Positions 46,339 to 55,296 of a stretch of 64,000 nt of DNA are shown one piece after another (within the stretch, counting starts at the first letter, position 1; each line of letters begins with the position of its first letter). Made by a program: the position numbers and the translations under genes. Under the pieces are notes generated by a model that saw only the letters and a program-made list of their open reading frames with translations, was not told the origin of the DNA and did not search any database. The stretch is from Halolamina pelagica (lineage in GTDB: Archaea > Halobacteriota > Halobacteria > Halobacteriales > Haloferacaceae): positions 2,294,001 to 2,358,000 of the forward strand of contig NZ_LGUC01000001.1 of NCBI RefSeq assembly GCF_001307315.1, written 5' to 3'.

Positions 46339-47202
46339 ATGCGGGATCAGGATTTCCTCGAGTCCGAGTGGGACTACTGCCTGGTGCTCGATGCGTGTCG
46401 GTTCGACGTGTTCGCCGAGATCTACGACGAGTATCTCGACGGAAAACTGGAGAAGCGACGCAGTGCCGGCTCGTCGACGCCGGAGTGGGCCTACCGCAAC
46501 TTCACGGGGCAGCACGACATCGCGTACTTCTCCGGGAACCCGTTCATCAACGATCTGGGGATCCCGCTGAACGAGCTCAAGTGGGGCGCCAGCTGTGAGT
46601 ACGAGTGGACCGCCTCGGAGCACATCAGCGAGGTGTTCGACGTCTGGAAGTCGGGTTGGGACGACGACCTCGGGACGGTCCCGCCGGAGGGGATCACCGA
46701 AGCGTTCCGGAACAACCGTGACGCCGTCGAACGCGCCGAGCGGACCGTCCTCCACTACATGCAGCCCCACGCTCCCTACCTCTCGCGGGGGAAAGGCCAG
46801 AAACTCAAGCAGATCCAGAAGGGGATCCGGAAGCAGGAGGAAGCCGAGAACGGCGACGCCGAAGCCGACGGCGGCACCCTTGCCTCCGTGAGCGACCGGC
46901 TCCGGACCAACGTCGAGAGCGTGCTGGACGGCAGCGAACTCGCCCAGAAAGCCGGGCTCTGGCTCGAACTCGACCCAGCGGACGTGATGAAGAACGGCAC
47001 GCAGGAGGCCGCACTCGGCCTGTACGAGGAGAACCTCCGGATCGTGCTCGAGGACATCGCGGGGTTCGTCGACGAACTCGACGGGAAAGTCGTCGTCACC
47101 GCCGACCACGGCGAGGCGTTCGGCGAGGAGGGCGTCTGGGAACACCACATCGAGACCCACATCCCGCCGCTGATCGAGGTGCCGTGGCTGGAACTCGAGT
47201 GA
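46339..47202 (+). CDS. alkaline-phosphatase-superfamily (sulfatase-like) protein
   Basis: A 287-residue protein. The N-terminal motif CLVLDACRFDVFAEIYDEYL has the Asp/Cys pattern of the sulfatase/phosphopentomutase superfamily, and the C-terminal VVVTADHGEAFGEEGVWEHH carries the metal-binding Asp-His pair. The middle holds HYMQPHAPYLSRG and a charged coiled-coil-like insert (GKGQKLKQIQKGIRKQEEAE). Similar haloarchaeal proteins occur near surface-glycan genes, but no glycosyltransferase is seen here. ATG 46339 chosen. It ends in a hairpin and converges on the HD gene. Confidence 0.83.
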   Translation: MRDQDFLESEWDYCLVLDACRFDVFAEIYDEYLDGKLEKRRSAGSSTPEWAYRNFTGQHDIAYFSGNPFINDLGIPLNELKWGASCEYEWTASEHISEVFDVWKSGWDDDLGTVPPEGITEAFRNNRDAVERAERTVLHYMQPHAPYLSRGKGQKLKQIQKGIRKQEEAENGDAEADGGTLASVSDRLRTNVESVLDGSELAQKAGLWLELDPADVMKNGTQEAALGLYEENLRIVLEDIAGFVDELDGKVVVTADHGEAFGEEGVWEHHIETHIPPLIEVPWLELE

Positions 47203-47226
47203 CCGCGGCAACGGCGAGCCGCGGTC
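47201..47226 (+). terminator. perfect 9-bp hairpin at the stop of the sulfatase-like gene
   Basis: GACCGCGGC (47201-47209), loop AACGGCGA, GCCGCGGTC (47218-47226); the first arm overlaps the TGA. No T run follows, so it may protect the 3' end or separate two convergent genes. The CGGCAAC in it recalls the hairpin repeat family. Confidence 0.4.
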
Positions 47227-47376
47227 GATCCCGAATGAGAGCGAACGACTGATACTGATTCGCGTCGAAGGTCCTGCCGGGCGGCAGTGACGAGGGTTAC
47301 CCCCACAGAGCCCCTTGTGACGATGGATTCTCCCGAGCCGCCCGTTCGATGCCCCGAGCGGCGCCGATAGCGCGAC

Positions 47377-48547
47377 TCAGCGCTGCACGTGTCCGGGGAG
47401 TCCCAGCACGTCGACCGCCGCCGCGGCCACCGCCTCGCGCTCGGGTTCGGGCGCGTAGACGCCGAGTCGCCAGCCGTCGCGCTGGGCCTGCCGGATGGCG
47501 CCGACCAGGCCCGAGGCCTCCTCCAGGCGCTGGACGACGCCGTCGACGACGACGCGGGCGTTGGACTCCTTCATCGACGGGCGCCGGGGCACGTCGACGA
47601 TCACCGACGACTGGTCGACGCCCGCGCGCTCGGCGATGTCGCGCTCGGCTGCGCGCTCGTCCTCGTGGTCCAGTTCCAGCAGGTGCGCCGGCGTGTCCGA
47701 GAGCCCCGCCCAGACCGTGCGCTTGTACAGGTCACGGCACTCGATCCGGCCGCCGAGATCGGGGACGTGCTCGCGGAGTGCGACCAGCAGGTCGTGGTCG
47801 GCCATCCGGGCGAACTGCTCGATCCCCACGTCGTTCGGGCCGGCGAGCAGGCGCTCGCTCGCGCGTTCGAGCATCGAGCCCGCGATCCGGGAGACGTGGT
47901 GGCGGTAGACGATCCCGTTCATCAGCCCCCGCGCGAGCAGCAGCGACTCCGCAGTGCGGACGTTCCCCTCCGCCAGCACGAGTTGGCCGTCGCGGTACCG
48001 CAGCGAGCGGACGAGCCGGCCGTGATCGATCGACCCGTAGGGGACGCCGGTGTGGTGGGCGTCACGAACGAGGTAGTCCATCCGGTCCACGTCGAGCTCC
48101 CCGAGACGAGTTGGCCGAGTTCGCCCTCGCCGCGCACGAGGGCGGCGACGCGGTCCGGCGAGAGATCGTGCTCCCGAAGCACGTCGGCGATGGCGGTCTC
48201 CTCGACGACGCCCCCGATCTCGTCGTGGTGGCGGCCGGCGTGGCGCATGATCACCTCCTCGGTCTGGTGGCCGTAGGGCCCGTGGCCAACGTCGTGCAGC
48301 AGCGCCGCCGCGCGGACGTGCGCGGCGCGCTCGCCGTCGACGCGCAGGTGCGACAGCGCTTCGCTGGCCAGGTGGTACACCCCAGGGAGTGCTCGAAGCG
48401 CGTGTGGGAGGCCGAGGGGTACACCAGCCGGATCGTCGAGAGCTGCTTGATGTGTCGGAGCCGCTGGACGGCGGGCGTATCCAGCAGATCCGCCGCGACC
48501 GGGGAGAGGGTGATCCAGTCGTGGACGGAGTCCTTGATCGCGTTCAT
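47377..48547 (-). CDS. HD-domain phosphohydrolase (frame broken near 48385 and 48100)
   Basis: About 390 residues after correction. It starts [20 protein letters not shown] with [20 protein letters not shown] and RFEHSLG, the standard beginning of dNTPase-like HD proteins. The HD motif is [19 protein letters not shown]. Two frame breaks separate the conserved parts: near 48385 one extra G gives [12 protein letters not shown], and near 48100 one extra G gives [20 protein letters not shown]. The C-terminal half continues to the intact end at 47377. It likely hydrolyses phosphate from a nucleotide; the exact substrate is open. Divergent from cofD. Confidence 0.87.
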
Positions 48548-48634
48548 ACGGGCACCCCGGGGGCGAGCCCCAAAGTCGCCCCGGTGCGTCGTCGGGAGAG
48601 GAACTTTCAACCCCACACGCCCGAAATCCCGAGC

Positions 48635-49723
48635 ATGGTCACGTTTCTCGCTGGGGGACCGGCACCCCCAAACTGCTATCGGGGAGGATCCCGTTTTCGC
48701 CCGCGATGCCGTCACTGTTGTCGGCAACACCGGGGACGACGTGGAGCTCGGCGGGCTGCTGGTCTCGCCGGACATCGACACCGTGCTGTTCGACGGCGGG
48801 GGCGTGCTCGACCGTGAGACGTGGTGGGGGATCGAAGGCGACACCCACGAAACCGACGACGAACTGTTCCGCATCGCCGACGCCGCGGGGCTCGAGACGG
48901 GCCCGCGGTACCTCGACGACGACGCGCAGACCGCCGGCCGCGAAATCGCCCGCTGGCGGCGCTTCTCCGGCGTCGCGGAGTTCATGACGATCGGCGACAG
49001 GGACCGCGCGGTCCACGTGACTCGAACCTCGCTGCTGGACGAGGGGCACACGCTGACGGCGGCCACCCGCACGCTCGCCGAGGCGTTCGACCTCGAGATC
49101 GAACTCCTGCCGATGAGCGACGACCCCGTGGCGACGATGATCCACACGCCCGGCGGCGAGATGCATTTTCAGGAGTACTGGGTCGCCGAGCGCGCCGACC
49201 CGCCCGTCGAAGACGTTGAGTTCCGCGGCGCCGACCGAGCCGAACCGACGCCGGAAGTCGAGTCGGCGCTGGCCGACCCGTGGTCGTCGGCCCCTCGAAC
49301 CCCGTCACCTCGGTGGGGCCGATCCGGGCGCTGCCGGGCGTCAACCGCGCGCTCGACCGCACCCCGGTCGTCGCCGTCTCGCCGTTCTGTGCGGACGAGC
49401 CGTTCTCGGGCCCCGTCGCGGACCTGATGGCCGGCGTCGGTCGCGAACCGTCGACCGCGGGCGTCGCCGAGAGCTACGAGTTCGCGGACGCGTTCGTCCT
49501 CGACAGCGAGGACGGCACCGAGCTGAACCGCCCGGTCGTCCGTACGGACACGAAGATCGACGAGCCCGCGGACGCCGAGCGCGTCGCTCGGGCCTGTGCG
49601 CTCGCGCTCGCCGCCGTCGGCGCGCCCGCGGCCGACCTCGGCCTCGCCGTCGACGACCCCGCCGACCTCGACGGCGAGGACATCGACACCAGCGACCTGT
49701 CGGCGTTCGGGGGTGAGCGGTAA
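48635..49723 (+). CDS. cofD: 2-phospho-L-lactate transferase CofD (frame broken at 3 places)
   Basis: About 363 residues after correction. It transfers phospholactate (or a related group) to FO to make F420-0. N-terminal [17 protein letters not shown] is recovered only by adding one C at about 48658 and one G at about 48697; then [38 protein letters not shown] and the core read through. A third break near 49280 (one G) joins [19 protein letters not shown] with the C-terminal [20 protein letters not shown]. Three breaks in one gene is the densest cluster in the window. It leads a four-gene operon. Confidence 0.92.
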
Positions 49724-50491
49724 GTGTTCCACCCGCGACTCGCGCTGGCGTCGCTCTCGGGGGAGTCCGACGCCGAGTGGGCCACGGCCGGCGCGGAGTG
49801 GGCCGGCGCGGCGTTCCTCGGCGGCGTCTGCCTCGACGAACCGACCCGCGCGGCGGCCCGCGAGATGGTCGCGGATCGCGATCGGTCGGAGTTCCTCCCC
49901 GACGACCCGATCGCGTTCGTCGACGAGCAGCTCTCGGCGCTCTCCGGCGTCGACCTCCGTGCGGGGATCAACGTTCGGTCGACGACGACCGAGCCCGTCC
50001 GCGAGGTGGCGGCGGTGGCCGAGAGGCACGACGCCGTCGTCGAACTCAACGCCCACTGCCGCCAGGACGAACTCTGTGCGGTCGGCACGGGCGAGTCGCT
50101 GCTCCGGGAGCCCGACCGACTCGCCGCCCTGGTCGAGGCGGCCGCGTCGACGGGCGCCGAGGTGAGCGTGAAGCTGCGAACCGAACTCGACGGCGTCGAC
50201 CTCGTCGCCGTCGCCGAACAGGTCGAGGCCGCGGGCGCCGACGCGATCCACGTCGACGCGATGGACAGCGAGGCGGTCGTCGCGGATCTCGTCGCCGCCA
50301 CGGAGCTGTTCGTGATCGCCAACAACGGCGTCAGGGGTCGAGAGAGCGTCCGCGAGTATCTCGACTACGGCGCCGACGCGGTGAGCGTCGGCCGGCCGAG
50401 CGACGACCCCGCGGTGCTCGCACGCGTCGCCGACGCCGTCGCGGAGTGGTTCGCCGAGCAGGAAGCCGGCACGGTGGGGGTCGAGCCGTGA
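49724..50491 (+). CDS. TIM-barrel dihydrouridine-synthase-like protein
   Basis: A 255-residue FMN-binding-type TIM barrel of the Dus/MJ0144 group. Recognisable are RSTTTEPVREVAAVAERHDA, the ELNAHCRQDELCAVGTGESL stretch with the catalytic-cysteine position, VSVKLRTELDG, VFIANNG-like FVIANNGVRGR and GADAVSVGRPS. GTG start directly after the cofD stop. Archaeal relatives sit beside cofD, so the function may lie in cofactor synthesis rather than tRNA modification; annotators usually call it tRNA-dihydrouridine synthase. Its stop overlaps the next start (GTGA). Confidence 0.82.
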   Translation: MFHPRLALASLSGESDAEWATAGAEWAGAAFLGGVCLDEPTRAAAREMVADRDRSEFLPDDPIAFVDEQLSALSGVDLRAGINVRSTTTEPVREVAAVAERHDAVVELNAHCRQDELCAVGTGESLLREPDRLAALVEAAASTGAEVSVKLRTELDGVDLVAVAEQVEAAGADAIHVDAMDSEAVVADLVAATELFVIANNGVRGRESVREYLDYGADAVSVGRPSDDPAVLARVADAVAEWFAEQEAGTVGVEP

Positions 50492-51366
50492 CCGACCGCT
50501 CCCGGACGCCGGCGGAGAACGCCGAACTCGCGCTGCTGCTGGAGGTGGCCGGGACGCCCAAACCGGGTAACGTGGATCGCCACCGGGACCTCGATGACCT
50601 CCGGTTCGAGCAGTTCCTCGCCGGGAGCGTCGGTAGCGCACGGGGCCTCCGGGCCGCCGCCGACGGCGCGCCGCTGGGCGGGGCGTTCGAGCGCGCGGTT
50701 CGCGGGATGAGCCGCCAGTCCGGCGGCAACACCCAGTTCGGCTGTCTGCTGCTGCTGACGCCGCTGGTGAGTGCGGCCGCGGCGGGCGACCTCACCCGCG
50801 AGGCGGTCCGCGAGCGCTGCCGGGTGACGACCGTCGACGACGCCGTCGCCTTCTACCGCGCGTTCGAGCACGTCGACGTGGCAGTCGGCGACCCGCCGGA
50901 GGGCGTCGACGCCCTCGACGCGCGCCGCGGGAGTGACGCCGAACCGGCGCTCCGGGAGCGCGGGACGACGCTCTGGGACGTGATGGAACTCTCCGCCGAC
51001 CCCGACGACGGCGTCCCCGACACGAACGCCGCGGAGTGGATCGAGGGGTTCCCGCGGACGTTCGACGCGGCCGAGGCGGTCCTCGCCGACGACGGGGCGG
51101 TGCTCGACCGCGCGGCGCGGTCGTTCCTCCGACAGCTGGCCGCGGAGCCGGACACGCTGGTCGCCACCACCCACGGCGAGTCGGTGGCCGAGTCGGTCCG
51201 CGAGCGCGCGGCGTCGACGCTCGCCGCGGTCGAGCGGACCGGGTCGCTCGACCCGGCCGAGGCGTTGGCCGAGGCGTTCGTCGACGAGGGGATCAACCCC
51301 GGGACGACCGCCGACCGTGTGGCCGCGGCGCTGTTCGTCGCGCTGGAACGGGGGCTGGCGGTATGA
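50488..51366 (+). CDS. CitG-like triphosphoribosyl-dephospho-CoA synthase family protein
   Basis: A 292-residue alpha-helical protein of the CitG/MdcB family: ELALLLEVAGTPKPGNVDRH with the KPGNV nucleotide loop, RQSGGNTQFGCLLLLTPLVS with the GGNT motif and DTLVATTHGESVAESV. Citrate lyase, its bacterial client, is absent here. Archaeal members lie beside DUF447 and C1-cofactor genes, so a role in methanopterin- or F420-related cofactor synthesis is more likely than a prosthetic group transfer. GTG start overlaps the previous stop; the stop overlaps the DUF447 start. Confidence 0.85.
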   Translation: MTDRSRTPAENAELALLLEVAGTPKPGNVDRHRDLDDLRFEQFLAGSVGSARGLRAAADGAPLGGAFERAVRGMSRQSGGNTQFGCLLLLTPLVSAAAAGDLTREAVRERCRVTTVDDAVAFYRAFEHVDVAVGDPPEGVDALDARRGSDAEPALRERGTTLWDVMELSADPDDGVPDTNAAEWIEGFPRTFDAAEAVLADDGAVLDRAARSFLRQLAAEPDTLVATTHGESVAESVRERAASTLAAVERTGSLDPAEALAEAFVDEGINPGTTADRVAAALFVALERGLAV

Positions 51367-51989
51367 GCGACAGCTCGGCGGGCGGAGAGTGGGAGCCAGC
51401 GGACGACGCGCCCGACGGCTGGCCGGTGGCGCTTCGGGGCGTCACCGAGTCGGTGATCGCGACGAAGGGGCCTAACGATCTGTGGAACTTCGCCGCCCTC
51501 GGGCTCCACGCCGGCGATCCCGTCACCGCACAGACCTACGGGAACACCCGGACGCGCCGGAACTTCGAGCGCCGCGAGGGTGGGGTTGTCCAGTTCGTCG
51601 CCGACCCCCGGGCGTTCGTCGACGCCGCACTCACGATCCGGGAGGCGCCCGAGCCGGTGCTCCCGAGCGCCGACGCCTGGGTCGAGGTCGAGGCCGCGTG
51701 CGTCGGTTCGCGGACGGAGGGCGAAACCACGATCCGGGAGTGGGAGCTGACGCCGGACGAGTCCGCGGTCGTTCGGGAGGGACCGACGACGATCAACCGC
51801 GGCTTCGGCGCGGTGATCGAGGCGACGGTCGCGGCCTCGCGGCTGGGCGTGGCTGGATTCGACGACGCCGAACTCCGCGATCGCCTCGACTTCCTCGCGA
51901 CCGTCGTCGACCACTGTGGCGGCGCCCGCGAGCGCGAGGCGATGGCGGCGGTCGCGGCGGCCAGCGACTGGGAACGCCCGGAGAATTAA
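51363..51989 (+). CDS. DUF447 family flavin-binding-like protein
   Basis: A 208-residue DUF447 protein. The N-terminal half has VALRGVTESVIATKGPNDLW, NFAALGLHAG and TAQTYGNTRTRRNFERREGG, resembling a split-barrel flavoprotein; the C-terminal half has INRGFGAVIEATVAASRLGV. DUF447 is found in archaea and in methylotrophic bacteria that use tetrahydromethanopterin, which links this operon to C1-carrier chemistry (known association; the reaction is not established). Last gene of the cofD operon. Confidence 0.88.
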   Translation: MSDSSAGGEWEPADDAPDGWPVALRGVTESVIATKGPNDLWNFAALGLHAGDPVTAQTYGNTRTRRNFERREGGVVQFVADPRAFVDAALTIREAPEPVLPSADAWVEVEAACVGSRTEGETTIREWELTPDESAVVREGPTTINRGFGAVIEATVAASRLGVAGFDDAELRDRLDFLATVVDHCGGAREREAMAAVAAASDWERPEN

Positions 51990-52013
51990 GGATACTCGCG
52001 GTGACAGTACGGT

Positions 52014-52763
52014 ATGGATCCGACCCCCGAGCGATCCCGGCAGTTCGCCGTCGAGGACACCGAAGCGCCGAAGGAGACGCTGCTCTGTGGGTTCGCGAGC
52101 TACGGGCTCTCCGGACTGACCGCCGTCGACTTCCTCATCGACCAGTTGGAGCTGACCGAGACCGGTCACGTCACCGCCGAGGGGATGCCGAGCATCACGC
52201 CGTTCGAGAACGGGACGCCGACCCATCACACGCGCCTGTTCTCCCGCCCGGACCTGGAGCTGACGCTGCTGAAGAACGAGCTGTTCGTCCCGCCGGCGCT
52301 GAGCGGCCCGTTCGGCGAGGCGATCCTCGACTGGACCGAACACCACGGCGTGGCGGAGATCGTCGTCGTCGACGCGGTGCCGATGCGGCACAGCCCCGAC
52401 GACCACCGGACGTACTACGTCGCGACCGACGACTACCGCCGGCGGCGACTCGACGGCGACGAGGGGCTGCCGCCGATGGCCCGGGGGTATCTCGACGGCG
52501 TGACGGGGGCGCTCGTCGAACAGGGGATCGACTCGCCGCTCGCGGTCGGGGTGTTCCGCACGCCGGTCCACGAGCAGATCCCGGACATCGACGCCGCGAT
52601 CCGGCTGATCGACACCGTCTCCGAGCTGTACGGCCTCACGGTCGACACCGAACCGCTCCAGGAGTTCGCCGACGAGATCGAGCGCTACTACAACGAGCTC
52701 GCCGATCGCTACGAGGCCGCAGCGGAGCGCGAGCGGGCGTTCGACGACCGGATGTTCATGTAG
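52014..52763 (+). CDS. PAC2 family proteasome-assembly-chaperone-like protein
   Basis: A 249-residue PAC2-fold protein. It has ETLLCGFASYGLSGLTAVDF, the PSITPFENGTPTHHTRLFSR block, DLELTLLKNELFVPP and a C-terminal coiled segment EFADEIERYYNELADRYEAA. Family members assist proteasome assembly in eukaryotes; in archaea the role is inferred. The proteasome alpha subunit is encoded 6 kb downstream. Separated from the DUF447 gene by 24 bp. Confidence 0.85.
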   Translation: MDPTPERSRQFAVEDTEAPKETLLCGFASYGLSGLTAVDFLIDQLELTETGHVTAEGMPSITPFENGTPTHHTRLFSRPDLELTLLKNELFVPPALSGPFGEAILDWTEHHGVAEIVVVDAVPMRHSPDDHRTYYVATDDYRRRRLDGDEGLPPMARGYLDGVTGALVEQGIDSPLAVGVFRTPVHEQIPDIDAAIRLIDTVSELYGLTVDTEPLQEFADEIERYYNELADRYEAAAERERAFDDRMFM

Positions 52764-52818
52764 GCGCCGACGAGCCGAGTCAGTAACTTTAACGCGGCGA
52801 GTCTGCACCTATGCAGTC

Positions 52819-54190
52819 ATGGAACGCGTAGACGTCGCCATCGTTGGCGGGGGCCAGCGGGCACGTCGGCCGCCCACGCCGCGGCCGAGCACGGCGCCGA
52901 CGCGCTCGTGCTGGAGAAGGGAGTCCCGCGTGCGGACCGCGAGGGGCTCGGGCCCGACTCCACCGACGCCGCCGGCATCCTCGACTACTGGGTCGACATC
53001 ATGGGGATCCACCCCGACGAGATGCCCGACGGGGTGGTTCAGAACGTGCTCGACCGCGCGGAGTTCCGCGGCCCGAACACCGCGTGCAACCTCCGCTCGA
53101 CCGGGATCGAATCCTCCTACGACGAGTTCGGCTACACCTTCCACCGCGCGCGCTTCGACGACTTCCTGCGCTCCCGCGCGGAGGAGGCCGGCGCCCACTA
53201 CCGCGTCGAGGCGTCGGTGGCCGACGTCGACGCCGACCGGGACGGCCACCCGCGACACGTGCTCACGCTCGCGAGCGGCGAGGAGATCGGCGCCGACTAC
53301 CTGCTGCTCTGTGACGGCCCCCAGCGCACCGTCACGATGGGCGTGCTCGACGAGTTCCTCCCGGACCATCGCGCCGCGAGCCAGGTGCTCTCGCCGCCGA
53401 CGGCAAACCACATCGCCTACCAGGAGTACCGGAAGTTCCCCGAGGAGATCTACGAGCAGGTCCAGGACGCCATCGTGTTCTGGTGGGGGCTCATGCCCGG
53501 CCACACCGCCTACCCGTGGATCTTCCCGAACCGGGACCAGGTCTGCCGCGTCGGGCTGACGATGCCCATCGGGATGGACATCGACGCCGTCGAGGACCGC
53601 GAGTCGTACGACCTCCTGCGCCCGGAGGACGAGCGCATCCCGCAGGGGGCGACGTACATCGAGCGCCTGCTCGAACGGGAGTACGGCGACGCGTACGACC
53701 TGAGCGACTTCCCGATCGTCGAGGACGCCGGGAAGAGCCGCGGGACCGAGACGTACCCGATCTCCTCGACGCGGCCGATCGCCTCGCCCGTCGACGCCGG
53801 CGTCGCCGTCTGTGGCGGCGCGATGGGGACCACGTCGGCGTTCCACGAGGGTGGCGACCACCTCGCGGTCCGGACCGGCGAGATCGCCGGCCGCCTGGCC
53901 GCGGAAGGGAAGCTCGGCCACTACAACCACGAGTGGCAGGCGGCCGTCGGCGACGAACTGCTGCGGAACGTCTCGCTCTCCGAACTCGTGCGGGGCTGGA
54001 CCCCGACACGTGGGACGAGGTGTTCCGAGTCGGCGAGGAGATGCTGGCCGATGGGGGGTCGAACGAGATGCTCTCCTGGAGCCCGCGGGCCGGCCTGCGG
54101 GGCGCGAAGCTACTCGGCGAGTACAAGCTGACGAAGTTCCGGAACCGGAACCGCTACGTCCAGCTGACGGCCGACGAGTACAGCTACTAA
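52819..54190 (+). CDS. geranylgeranyl-reductase-type flavoprotein (frame broken near 52858 and 54005)
   Basis: FAD-dependent flavoprotein of about 457 residues after correction, of the digeranylgeranylglycerophospholipid reductase/geranylgeranyl reductase group. The FAD-binding start VDVAIVGGGPAGTSAAHAAA appears only when one C is added at about 52858; then FHRARFDDFLRSRAEEAGAH, GADYLLLCDGPQRTVTMG and VAVCGGAMGTTSAFHEGGDH are in frame. A second break at about 54005, in the GGGG run, joins LSELVRGLDPDTWDEVFRVG to the C-terminal end. Archaeal GGRs saturate isoprenoid lipid chains; the exact substrate is not fixed. Convergent with rps17e. Confidence 0.88.
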
Positions 54191-54197
54191 CGGAGAA

Positions 54198-54401
54198 CTA
54201 CGCTTCGGCTGCCTGGGCGGCGGCGCTCGCCTGTTTGCGCGTGATGTAGCCCGCGATGCGGTTGCGGACTTCCTTCGACTCGACGTTGGTGAGCGCGGAG
54301 ACGCTCTCCTTGTTCGTCTCGAAGTTCTGGTTGAACGACTCGGGGTACTTCTCGAGCAGGATGGTCCCCAGCTGTTTGACGTACTTCGGCTTGATGGCCA
54401 T
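54198..54401 (-). CDS. rps17e: 30S ribosomal protein S17e
   Basis: A 67-residue protein with the standard archaeal S17e sequence: AIKPKYVKQLGTILLEKYPE, QNFETNKESVSALTNVESKE and RNRIAGYITRKQ, with the usual halophilic Ala/Glu-rich tail. Intact, ATG start, no frame problem. A structural part of the small ribosomal subunit. Confidence 0.97.
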   Translation of the reverse strand: MAIKPKYVKQLGTILLEKYPESFNQNFETNKESVSALTNVESKEVRNRIAGYITRKQASAAAQAAEA

Positions 54402-54516
54402 ACGGGCAGATTCCGCGGAGAGCCACTAAAGCGATTCGTTCCGGGCCAAGGGTGTGCCGCGCGCCGAGAGCCGACAAGGTAGAGTTATGGCCCGCCGGGT
54501 CCCGTGCCGTAGTAAG

Positions 54517-55260
54517 ATGGAGGTCGAACTGCTCGAGGCGACGGAGAACCCGGAGGAACTGATCTGTTCGGCCGCGCGAAACGACTACGCGTCGGCGTTC
54601 GTCGGCGACCAGACGTTCGAAGAGACGATGGACACCGTCGAGGGCGACAGTATCACGGACAAAAAGGAGACGCTGATCGGCCACCTGCTGAGTCACGGCC
54701 ACTTCGGCCCGTTCGAACACCCCCAGGCCACCTTCGCGATCGAGGGGATGTCCCGCTCGTGTATGGCCCAGCTCACCCGGCACCGACACGTCTCCTTCGA
54801 CGTGCAGAGCATGCGCTACGTCGCGTTCGACGACGTGGACCCCGAGGACGTGGGCGAGGGAGAGATGGTCGTCACGCCGCCCTCGGCGACCGATCCGGAC
54901 TGGATCGGCCGCAATCAACAGAGCGGCGCCGTCGACGAGGAGACCGTCGCGGAGCGCGAAGAGGTGTTCCGGAGCTCGGTGCAGCGCTCCGTCGAGGAGT
55001 ACCAGCGCCTGCTCGAGCTGGGGATGCCGCCGGAGGACGCCCGGTTCGTGCTCCCGATCGGCACCGAGGTCAACGTCGTGTTGAGCATGAACGCCCGGAC
55101 GCTGATGCACGTCGCCGACATGCGCGCCGCCGCCGACGCGCAGTGGGAGATCCGCGGGCTGACCGAGGAGATCCTCGACTTCGCCGCGGAGTGGTGTCCG
55201 GTCACCTTCGACTACTACGAGGAGCACATGAAGAACCGGAAGAACCGGCTCGCCCCGTAG
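54517..55260 (+). CDS. thyX: flavin-dependent thymidylate synthase ThyX
   Basis: Methylates dUMP to dTMP with FAD and methylenetetrahydrofolate. The 247-residue protein has the ThyX motif RHRHVSFDVQSMRY, preceded by GHFGPFEHPQATFAIEGMSR and followed by the C-terminal NARTLMHVADMRAAADAQWE. ATG 54517 (MEVELLEATENPE) is taken as start; an in-frame ATG at 54487 would add ten basic residues. It is divergent from rps17e. Confidence 0.96.
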   Translation: MEVELLEATENPEELICSAARNDYASAFVGDQTFEETMDTVEGDSITDKKETLIGHLLSHGHFGPFEHPQATFAIEGMSRSCMAQLTRHRHVSFDVQSMRYVAFDDVDPEDVGEGEMVVTPPSATDPDWIGRNQQSGAVDEETVAEREEVFRSSVQRSVEEYQRLLELGMPPEDARFVLPIGTEVNVVLSMNARTLMHVADMRAAADAQWEIRGLTEEILDFAAEWCPVTFDYYEEHMKNRKNRLAP

Positions 55261-55296
55261 CCAACACCTTTCCCACTGGTCGCCGTAGCGCCGACG

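Noticed and set aside
47349-49427. A long plus-strand frame over the HD gene
   Set aside because: Its first part is Arg-rich and antisense to the conserved HD protein; only the segment from about 48700 onward is real, as CofD.
48635-49723. cofD as a decayed pseudogene
   Set aside because: Three breaks are each fixed by one added base, and all other residues remain conserved, so decay is less likely than sequence error.
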